Shown here: in pieces, positions 43,100 to 50,172 of the stretch
Position numbering within the stretch: the first letter of the stretch is position 1
Layout of the letters: each line of letters starts with the position of its first letter
From: Methylobacterium sp. J-048
GTDB taxonomy: Bacteria; Pseudomonadota; Alphaproteobacteria; Rhizobiales; Beijerinckiaceae
Reading direction: 5' to 3'
Length of the DNA: 64,000 nucleotides
Assembly: GCF_022829515.1 (NCBI RefSeq)
Contig: NZ_JAKSYL010000108.1
Span: 1 to 64,000, forward strand
Notes under the pieces: model-generated
Seen by the model: only the letters and a program-made list of their open reading frames with translations
Database searches by the model: none
What the model was told of the DNA's origin: nothing
Position numbers and translations under genes: made by a program

Positions 43100-44683
43100 T
43101 CAGCCCCGGCGAAGGATCACCCCCTCGGCGGGTCCGAGGGCCAAAGTCGCCCGGGCGGGTTCCCCCGCACGCCCGGCCAACGTCGAGAGCAGCACGATCC
43201 AGTCGCCCTCGGGCAGCGGCAGCGTTTCTGCGGCGGCGCCGAAGTTCAGGAGCACGCGCAGTGTCTCGCCGTCGGTGAAGCGCTCGTAGGCAAACACGTC
43301 CGCGGTCTCCACGGGCACGCCTCGGTAGTCGCCGACCGCGAGCGCTGCGTGGTCGCGCCGCAGCGCCAGGAGCCGCCGGTGCAGGGTCAGCATCGAGGCG
43401 GGGTCCGAGCGCTGGGCCTCGACGTTGCGGGTCGGCCAATCCTCCGAAAGGGGTAGCCATGGCTCGGCGGTGGAGAAGCCGGCTTTCGGCGCCTCGTCCC
43501 ACTGCATCGGCGTGCGCTCCGGGTCGCGGCCATGCCCGGGCTCGTTGCGCTCCCAGGGATCCCGGGCGCGCCCCGGGGGAATCGGGACGCGGCCGAGGCC
43601 GAGCTCGTCGCCGTAATAGAGGGTCGGAGTGCCGCGTAAGGTCAGCAGCAGCATCGCGGCGATCCGCGCCTGGGCCTCGCCCACCCGGGCGGCGATCCGC
43701 GGCTGGTCGTGGTTGCCCAGCACCCAGTTCGGCCAGCCGCCCTCGGGCAGCGCCGCCTCGTAATTGGCCACCAGGTCGGCGACCGCGTCGGCCCGCCACG
43801 GGGTCTGGATCAGCTGGAAGTTGAAGGGCAGGTCGGCGCCGGTGAGATCCGGACCGTAATAGGCCACCAGCCGCTCGATCGGCAGGTAGATCTCCCCGAT
43901 CAGGACCCGCTCGCCGTACTGGCGCAGCACCGCCCGCATCCCGGCGATCACGTCGAACACCTCCGGGCGGTCGGCGGAATAGACCTGGGTGAAGCGGTTG
44001 ATCTCGGGCGTACCCGGCGCGTAGTCGGGATTGGCCGGGTTGTCGCGAAATCCCGCATCCTTCATCAGGTGCCAGATCACGTCGACCCGGAACCCGTCGA
44101 CCCCGCGCTCCAGCCAGAAGCGGAGCGCATCGTGCATGGCCTCGCGCACGGCGGGGTTGCGCCAGTTCAGGTCCGGCTGCTCGGTCAGGAAGGCGTGGTA
44201 GTAGTACTGGCCGGTGGCGTCATCGAGGGTCCAGGCCGGGCCGCCGAAATTCGAGACCCAGTTGTTCGGCGGACCGCCCCCCGGGGCCGGGTCGCGCCAG
44301 ATGTACCAGTCCCGCTTCGGGCTCGACCGCGACGACCGGCTCTCCGCGAACCACGGATGCGCGATCGAGGAATGGTTGGGCACGAAGTCGAGGATCACCT
44401 TCAGCTTGCGCCGGTGCGCCTCCGCGATCAGCGCGTCGAAATCGGCCAGCGTGCCGAACAGCGGGTCGATGCCGCAGTAATCGGCCACGTCGTAGCCGAA
44501 ATCCGCCATGGGCGAGGGGTAGACCGGCGAGATCCACACCGCGTCGACCCCGAGCCAGGCGAGGTAATCCAGCCGCGCCGTGATGCCGGGCAGGTCGCCG
44601 ACCCCGTCGCCGTTCGTGTCCTGGAACGAGCGGGGATAGACCTGGTAGACGGTCCCGCGCTTCCACCAGACGGTCTCGGTCAT
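43100..44683 (-). CDS. GH13 alpha-glucosidase (oligo-1,6-/alpha-glucosidase type)
   Basis: The 527-residue protein starts MTETVWWKRGTVYQVYPRSF, the usual opening of the GH13 alpha-glucosidase subfamilies, with FGYDVADYCGIDPLFGT. Catalytic residues are Asp201 (GFRVDVIWH), the Glu in LIGEIYLP and the Asp in LGNHDQPR. No signal peptide, so it acts in the cytosol on maltose, isomaltose or short oligosaccharides from glycogen turnover; the exact substrate (even trehalose) cannot be read from sequence. It is 149 bases upstream of glgA on the same strand and divergent from glgP. Confidence 0.88.
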   Translation of the reverse strand: MTETVWWKRGTVYQVYPRSFQDTNGDGVGDLPGITARLDYLAWLGVDAVWISPVYPSPMADFGYDVADYCGIDPLFGTLADFDALIAEAHRRKLKVILDFVPNHSSIAHPWFAESRSSRSSPKRDWYIWRDPAPGGGPPNNWVSNFGGPAWTLDDATGQYYYHAFLTEQPDLNWRNPAVREAMHDALRFWLERGVDGFRVDVIWHLMKDAGFRDNPANPDYAPGTPEINRFTQVYSADRPEVFDVIAGMRAVLRQYGERVLIGEIYLPIERLVAYYGPDLTGADLPFNFQLIQTPWRADAVADLVANYEAALPEGGWPNWVLGNHDQPRIAARVGEAQARIAAMLLLTLRGTPTLYYGDELGLGRVPIPPGRARDPWERNEPGHGRDPERTPMQWDEAPKAGFSTAEPWLPLSEDWPTRNVEAQRSDPASMLTLHRRLLALRRDHAALAVGDYRGVPVETADVFAYERFTDGETLRVLLNFGAAAETLPLPEGDWIVLLSTLAGRAGEPARATLALGPAEGVILRRG

Positions 44684-45007
44684 GCTGCGCCTCGCGAATC
44701 CCCGACGCACGGTTAACTGCTGAGCCGCGCGCTGGCGACGGCTCAGATGCGCGCGTCGGGGGGCTGGCCACGCCGGACGTTGTGTCTAGAATGTCACGTA
44801 GTCGCGCCATATCTCTGGCCGCGCAGTCGTACGCCCCGGTCGGTGCGGCGCTGCCACGACTTCGCCCGGAAACCGGTCGCACATTTGCGGCTTCGGGGCA
44901 CGGATCGCCGAGACGTTCATTCGCTGGCAATCCGTCAAAAGAGATAATCCGCCCACGATAGCCCTGGCGCTAGAAATCCGGGGCGCTGACTTTTGGGGGA
45001 CCCGCAC
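44684..45007. other. Divergent intergenic region between alpha-glucosidase and glgP
   Basis: This 324-base stretch has no supportable ORF. GGGGGA (44995-45000) is the likely ribosome-binding site for glgP. I see no GGAAC/GTT pair and no convincing -35/-10 pair, though the part around 44930-44960 is comparatively AT-rich and could hold a promoter. Confidence 0.45.
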
Positions 45008-47548
45008 GTGCTGAACGACGTTCTCACTCCGCCCGCCCAGCGGGAAACCTTGCGCGACGACAGCGCTTCCGAGATCCCGACGACCGCCGCCTGGATCGCA
45101 CCACTCCTGTCCGAGACCGGCGATTCCGTGGTCGACCTGCGAGAGTCGATCCGCGCCAAGCTCACCTTCGCGCTGGGCCGGACGCCCGAGACCGCCCGCC
45201 CGCGCGACTGGTTCGTCGCGACCGCGATGGCCCTGCGCGAGCGGATCGTGACGGCCTGCATGGCCTCCGAGAAGGCCGTGCCGAACAAGCGGGTCTACTA
45301 CCTTTCGCTCGAATTCCTCATCGGCCGGCTGATGTCGGACGCGATGAACAACCTCGGCCTCACCGACACGACCCGGGCGGCGCTCCGGGAACTCGGGGTC
45401 GATCTCGACGCCGTGCAGGATGCCGAGCCCGACGCGGCGCTCGGCAATGGCGGCCTCGGCCGGCTGGCCGCCTGCTTCATGGACAGCATGGCCAGCATCG
45501 GCATCCCGGCGGTCGGCTACGGCATCCGGTACGACCATGGCCTGTTCCGCCAATCCTTCGAGGACGGCTGGCAGCGCGAGGCGCCGGAGACTTGGCTGGC
45601 CGAGGGCAACCCCTGGGAGTTCGCCCGGCCCGACGCGACCTACACGATCGGCTTCGGCGGCACCGTCACCCTGTCCTCCCCCGGCGAGGGCGTGATCCGC
45701 CGCCACTGGCAGCCCGCCGAGACCGTGCGGGCGGTCGCCCACGACATCCCGGTGGTCGGCTGGCGCGGGCGCCACGTCAACCGGCTGCGCCTGTGGAAGG
45801 CGGAGGCCGGCGAGCCGGTCGATCTTGGCCGCTTCAACGACGGCGACCATGTCGGCGCGGTCGCGGCGCGCATGCGCGCCGAGGCGATCTCCCGGGTGCT
45901 CTATCCGAGCGATTCGTCGGCGGACGGGCAGGAGCTGCGCCTGCGCCAGGAATACTTCTTCACCTCGGCCTCGCTCCAGGATCTCATCGCCCGGCACGTG
46001 ACCGAGCGCGGCGACGTGCGCTCCCTGCCCGACCACGCCGCGATCCAGCTCAACGACACCCACCCGGCCATCGCGGTGCCGGAGCTGATGCGCATCCTCA
46101 TGGAGAACCACGACCTCTCCTGGGAGGATGCGTGGCACGTCACCACCAACACGCTGAACTACACCAACCACACCCTGCTGCCCGAGGCGCTGGAGACCTG
46201 GCCGGTGGAGCTGATGGAGCGGCTGCTGCCGCGCCACATGCAGATCATCTACCTGATCAACTGGATGCACCTGGAAGAGCAGGCCAAGCACGGCCGCCAG
46301 GACGCCGCCCATCAGGACGCCGCCTACCTGGCCTCGATCTCGCTGATCGACGAGGCCCACGGCCGGCGGGTGCGGATGGGGCACCTGGCCTTCCACGGCG
46401 CCCGCCGGGTCAACGGCGTCTCGGCGCTGCACACCGACCTGATGCGGTCGACGGTGTTCGCGCCGCTGCACGCGCTCGACTCGGACAAGATCGTCAACAA
46501 GACCAACGGCATCACCTTCCGGCGCTGGCTCCACAACGCCAATCCGGGCCTGACCCGGCTCGCCGTGGAGACGGTGGGCGCCGGCGTGCTCGACAACCCC
46601 GAGTTGCTCCGGGGCCTCGAGGCCCATGCCGAGGATCCGGCCTTCGTGGCGCGCTACGCCGCCGTGCGCCGGCAGCGCAAGGAGGCGCTCGCCAAGGTCG
46701 TGGCCGAGCGCACCGGCATCGACATCGACCCGGACGCGCTGTTCGACGTCCAGGTCAAGCGCATCCACGAATACAAGCGCCAGCTGCTCAACGTCGTCGA
46801 GACGGTGGCGCTCTACCAGGCGATCAAGGCCGAGCCGCACCGGGACTGGACGCCCCGGGTCAAGATCTTCGCCGGCAAGGCGGCGCCGAGCTATGTCCGG
46901 GCCAAGCTGATCATCAAGCTCGCCTGCGACGTGGCCAAGGCGGTGAACGACGACCCGGAGGTCGCGGGCCGGCTGAAGGTGGCGTTCCTGCCGAACTACT
47001 CGGTGAGCTTGGCCGAGACGATCATCCCGGGCGCCGACCTGTCGGAGCAGATCTCTACCGCCGGCATGGAGGCGTCGGGGACCGGCAACATGAAGTTCGC
47101 CCTCAACGGCGCGCTCACGGTCGGCACGCTGGACGGCGCCAATATCGAGATCCGCGACCATGTCGGGGCGGACAACATCTTCATCTTCGGCCTCGACGCT
47201 GCCGGGGTGCAGGCGCGGGAGGCCGAGCCGGGCTACGCCGCGAAGGCGATCCAGGCCTCGCCGCGGCTGGCGGCGGCGCTGGACATGATCGCCTCCGGGC
47301 GGTTCTCGCCGGAGGAGCCGGGCCGGTTCCGGCCGCTCACCGACGACCTGCGCCAGCGCGACCAGTACCTGCTCACCGCCGATTTCGACGATTACTGGCG
47401 GGTGCAGCGCGCGATCGACGCCGCCTGGCGCGACCCGCGCGGCTGGTGGGCCAAGGCGATCCGCAACACCGCCCGGATGGCGTGGTTCTCGTCCGACCGG
47501 TCGATGCGCGAATACGCCGAGGAGATCTGGCGCGTCCGCCTGGGCTGA
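45008..47548 (+). CDS. glgP: Glycogen phosphorylase
   Basis: The 846-residue GT35 enzyme removes glucose-1-phosphate from glycogen ends. The start is GTG 45008, seven bases after GGGGGA. Family blocks include LGNGGLGRLAACFMDS, VAHDIPVVGWRG, QLNDTHPAIAVPELMR, the HEYKRQLLN block and EASGTGNMKFALNGALTVGTL with PLP-binding Lys696. Length is normal. Products feed glycolysis, while GlgX removes the limit branches. It is separated from the main rightward cluster by the leftward glgA and alpha-glucosidase genes, and ends in a four-hairpin repeat. Confidence 0.96.
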   Translation: MLNDVLTPPAQRETLRDDSASEIPTTAAWIAPLLSETGDSVVDLRESIRAKLTFALGRTPETARPRDWFVATAMALRERIVTACMASEKAVPNKRVYYLSLEFLIGRLMSDAMNNLGLTDTTRAALRELGVDLDAVQDAEPDAALGNGGLGRLAACFMDSMASIGIPAVGYGIRYDHGLFRQSFEDGWQREAPETWLAEGNPWEFARPDATYTIGFGGTVTLSSPGEGVIRRHWQPAETVRAVAHDIPVVGWRGRHVNRLRLWKAEAGEPVDLGRFNDGDHVGAVAARMRAEAISRVLYPSDSSADGQELRLRQEYFFTSASLQDLIARHVTERGDVRSLPDHAAIQLNDTHPAIAVPELMRILMENHDLSWEDAWHVTTNTLNYTNHTLLPEALETWPVELMERLLPRHMQIIYLINWMHLEEQAKHGRQDAAHQDAAYLASISLIDEAHGRRVRMGHLAFHGARRVNGVSALHTDLMRSTVFAPLHALDSDKIVNKTNGITFRRWLHNANPGLTRLAVETVGAGVLDNPELLRGLEAHAEDPAFVARYAAVRRQRKEALAKVVAERTGIDIDPDALFDVQVKRIHEYKRQLLNVVETVALYQAIKAEPHRDWTPRVKIFAGKAAPSYVRAKLIIKLACDVAKAVNDDPEVAGRLKVAFLPNYSVSLAETIIPGADLSEQISTAGMEASGTGNMKFALNGALTVGTLDGANIEIRDHVGADNIFIFGLDAAGVQAREAEPGYAAKAIQASPRLAAALDMIASGRFSPEEPGRFRPLTDDLRQRDQYLLTADFDDYWRVQRAIDAAWRDPRGWWAKAIRNTARMAWFSSDRSMREYAEEIWRVRLG

Positions 47549-47582
47549 ATGAAGTCCCGGTTTCGAAAGGAAGTCCTGGTTT

Positions 47583-47673
47583 CGAAAGGTCTCGGACCTT
47601 TCGCGGGTCCAGGGCAGAGCCCTGGTGTCGGGCTCCGCCCCGACACCCCGCCCAAGGGCCTCAGGCCCTTGGG
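47583..47673. repeat. Multi-hairpin intergenic repeat, copy B (four perfect stems)
   Basis: Four perfect hairpins stand in a row: CGAAAGGTC/GACCTTTCG (47583-47603), CCAGGGC/GCCCTGG (47609-47625), TGTCGGG/CCCGACA (47626-47645) and CCCAAGGGCC/GGCCCTTGGG (47651-47673). They lie between convergent glgP and an SGNH hydrolase gene. The hydrolase stop codon is exactly the loop (TCA) of the last hairpin, so its final codons come from the repeat. Copy A at 41198-41317 shares order and sequence. Confidence 0.8.
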
Positions 47674-48713
47674 AAACCCGTGAGCCGACGCAGGTTGCGT
47701 AGAAGCCGGTGGCGGATCAACGCCGCGTGCTCGGCGAGCCCGAGCCTGCGCCGGAAGAACACGTGCGACACGCGCCCGAGCCGTGGGCCCCGGTCCGGCT
47801 CGCCCTTGCGCAGGGCGATGTCCGGTAGCGCCGCCGACTGCGCGATCCTCAGGGTCCAGGCGGACGGAAACACGGCGCTGCGGTAGACCGAGCGCGTATA
47901 GTACGAAAATTCGTCGTAGGCGGTGATCGCGCGGGCCCGCCCGGTCGCCGGATCCTGGACCATCAGGGTGCCGGCCTGGGGGCCGTAGGTGACCAGGGCG
48001 CCGATCACGTAACGCGGCCGCCCGAGCGGGATCTCGACACGCGCGCCTTCGGGAATCTCCAGGAAATGCAGCGGGATGCCGTTGCGGCGCAGCTCGAATC
48101 GGCAGGCGAAGCCGGGGAGGGTGCGCAGGACCAGGGAGTCGAACCGGACCGGCAAGCCCCGGAACCGGTCGATATAGGCGCGGCCCGGGGGCGGCGCCCG
48201 CATCAGGGCGTAGACCAGGGTGCCGTAGAGCTCGGCCCCGGCCGGGGCGACATGGGTCCCGTCCTTCAGCAGGTAGGTGATGTCGCCCGCCCCCGCTTCG
48301 GCCACCGGGGCGGCGATGTCGAGATACGGGATGCCGTAGAGGGCGCGGTATTCGGCGAGCAGGCCGGCGACAGGCTCGGCCGCGTAATCGACCCCGCCCT
48401 GGTGGAGGTTGAGGAAGGCGACCGGCAGGTTCCGGCGGGCGGTGGCTGCCAGGATGTCGTCCAGGTAGGCCCGCATCGTCGCGCCGTCGAAGTAGCGGAC
48501 GTTGCCGGTGAACAGCTCCAGCAGGACGTGGTCGCAGGGACAAGCGTCGAGGATTTCGTCGATCAGGCAGGCGATCGAGGGCAGGGAGTGGCCGCCCCAG
48601 CCGCTGCACAGGAAGGTGACCGGCCGCCCCTCCGCCGCGGCCAGGGCGTTGGCCCGCTCGACATAGCCCGGCAGCTCCGTGACGCTGTAGCCGAGGCAGA
48701 GCACGCGGCGCAT
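47661..48713 (-). CDS. SGNH/GDSL-family hydrolase-like protein
   Basis: The 350-residue protein begins MRRVLCLGYSVTELPGY. The block-I Ser is in GYSVTE, the block-II Gly in CSGWGGHSLPS, the block-III Asn in ELFTGNVRY, and a DxxH pair in KDGTHVAPAGAELY, so the four SGNH blocks are present in order. Residues about 185-350 form a second, beta-rich domain of unknown type. There is no clear signal peptide. Esterases acting on acetylated sugars or polysaccharides use this fold, but the substrate is unknown. The last codons derive from the hairpin repeat. It is 38 bases downstream of the reductase-like gene. Confidence 0.7.
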   Translation of the reverse strand: MRRVLCLGYSVTELPGYVERANALAAAEGRPVTFLCSGWGGHSLPSIACLIDEILDACPCDHVLLELFTGNVRYFDGATMRAYLDDILAATARRNLPVAFLNLHQGGVDYAAEPVAGLLAEYRALYGIPYLDIAAPVAEAGAGDITYLLKDGTHVAPAGAELYGTLVYALMRAPPPGRAYIDRFRGLPVRFDSLVLRTLPGFACRFELRRNGIPLHFLEIPEGARVEIPLGRPRYVIGALVTYGPQAGTLMVQDPATGRARAITAYDEFSYYTRSVYRSAVFPSAWTLRIAQSAALPDIALRKGEPDRGPRLGRVSHVFFRRRLGLAEHAALIRHRLLRNLRRLTGFPRA

Positions 48714-48751
48714 CGGGGGATCCGCTCGACCGGGCGCCGGGACCGCGGGGT

Positions 48752-49675
48752 TCAGTCGAGCACGATCGGGTAGCAGCGCGCGCCCACCGCGGCGGCGAGC
48801 ACCTGCACGGCGCCGACGGTGGCGATGTCGCCGGCGACGTGCACGACGTCGGTGGCGCGCAGGCTCGGCAGGTGGGCGGTGAGCGGGCCGGAGCGCACGT
48901 CCGGCGGTCGCTGGCGCCCGCGGTCGGCGCAGAGCACGATCCGGCCGACGCCGGTGCAGCGCAGCCAGTCCAGGCTCTCGCGCATGTAGAGGTCGAGGGC
49001 GTCGCGGGCGCCCACCGCGAGCGCCATCTCGCGGGCGGGCTCGCTATAGCGGGCCGCCCGGGCGATCGACCAGATCGGGCCGAAGCCGGCCCCGGCCGCC
49101 ACCAGCACGAGGCGCCCGCCGCCGGGCCGGTACTGGCCGCGGCCGACGGGGCCCTTCAGGCGCACGGGCTGATCGAGGCGGATCGCGTCGACCGGGCCGC
49201 CCTCGGGATCCCGGGGGATGTGGAACACCGCCTCGTTGATCTCGGCGGAACCATCGACCCGCAGGGTCGGGGCCAGGGTCAGGGCGGGCAGGCCCGCGAA
49301 GGTGACGAGGGCCTGGTGGCCGGGTTCGAGGTTCGGGCGCCGGGTCAGGGTCGCCACCACCTCGACGATGCCGGGGCAGAGCCGGCGGATCTCCGAGACG
49401 GTACCCTTGCGGATCGCCACCGGCGGGGGCGGGGCCTCCTCCTGGCCCAGGATCGGGGCGTCGGGCAAGCTCGGGCGCAGGGCCTCGGCCCGGGCCCGGC
49501 GGGCCGGGGGCCGGCGGCTCGAGGGCGCGGCATTGCCCTGGCCGGCACTCTGGTTGGCGAGCTGCGCCTGCACGGGCGCGATCATGCCTTCGGCGAGGGC
49601 CGCTTCGAGCGGCGTGTCGCCGGTCGAGACGCGCACCGACCGGCCGTTGACGACGAGCGAGCAGCGCGCGCCCAT
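48752..49675 (-). CDS. Ferredoxin-reductase-like flavoprotein with cysteine-poor ferredoxin-like N-terminus
   Basis: The 307-residue protein has an N-terminal stretch like the 2Fe-2S ferredoxin fold (CSLVVNGRSVRVSTGDTPLEAALAEG), but where the C-x4-C-x2-C cluster motif should follow there is a Gln/Ser/Arg-rich linker without cysteines. Residues about 90-190 resemble an FAD-binding reductase domain (IRLDQPVRLKGPVGRGQY), and LVLVAAGAGFGPIWSIAR is the NAD(P)-binding segment. Electron transfer without its own iron-sulfur cluster is inferred. A GTG at 49708 overlapping the upstream stop is an alternative start. Substrate and partner are unknown. Confidence 0.6.
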   Translation of the reverse strand: MGARCSLVVNGRSVRVSTGDTPLEAALAEGMIAPVQAQLANQSAGQGNAAPSSRRPPARRARAEALRPSLPDAPILGQEEAPPPPVAIRKGTVSEIRRLCPGIVEVVATLTRRPNLEPGHQALVTFAGLPALTLAPTLRVDGSAEINEAVFHIPRDPEGGPVDAIRLDQPVRLKGPVGRGQYRPGGGRLVLVAAGAGFGPIWSIARAARYSEPAREMALAVGARDALDLYMRESLDWLRCTGVGRIVLCADRGRQRPPDVRSGPLTAHLPSLRATDVVHVAGDIATVGAVQVLAAAVGARCYPIVLD

Positions 49676-49704
49676 GGCCGTACCCCGCTTGGTCTGGAGA
49701 GGGA

Positions 49705-50109
49705 TCACCGGGCGCGGATCAGCAGGGTGTCGACCAGGGACGCCCAGCGCTCGCGGGTCGCCCGGACGTCGTCGCTCGCCGCGGACTCGGTCAGGAGCTG
49801 GCGCTGCGCCCGAAGGGCCTCGACCTCCTGCCGCTGAGCCCGGAGCACCGCCTTCATCACCTGCAGCTCGGTCTCGAGCCGGGCGATCTCGTCGGCGTCG
49901 TCAAGATCCTCGGACAGGTCGTCCTGGGAGGCGCCGGAGACCCGCGCCTCCTGGCCGGGCAGGGGAAGCCGGGTGCGGGCCTGCTGCTCCAGCCGGACCG
50001 GCCGGGCGATCAGACGCCGCACGAGATCCGAGCTGCCCGCCTGCTGGTAACGCCTCGCCGCCTCGGCCATCCGCCCATCCCCATCCCGGGCGCCGGAGCG
50101 CCAATCCAT
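49705..50109 (-). CDS. Coiled-coil protein of unknown function
   Basis: From ATG 50109 the frame gives 134 residues; an ATG at 50070 (MAEAARRYQQAG) with a G-rich upstream stretch would give 121 and may be the true start. Residues about 75-110 (ADEIARLETELQVMKAVLRAQRQEVEALRAQRQ) show clear heptad spacing of a coiled coil. No signal peptide or catalytic motif. Its stop can overlap a GTG start of the reductase-like gene, and it lies 63 bases after the GGDEF/EAL gene, so it may be part of the same leftward operon. Confidence 0.6.
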   Translation of the reverse strand: MDWRSGARDGDGRMAEAARRYQQAGSSDLVRRLIARPVRLEQQARTRLPLPGQEARVSGASQDDLSEDLDDADEIARLETELQVMKAVLRAQRQEVEALRAQRQLLTESAASDDVRATRERWASLVDTLLIRAR

Positions 50110-50172
50110 CAACAGGAGCTTGCGCGGACATGGTTAAGGGGGGCTTAAACTCATCGGGCGACTTGCCGGCTC

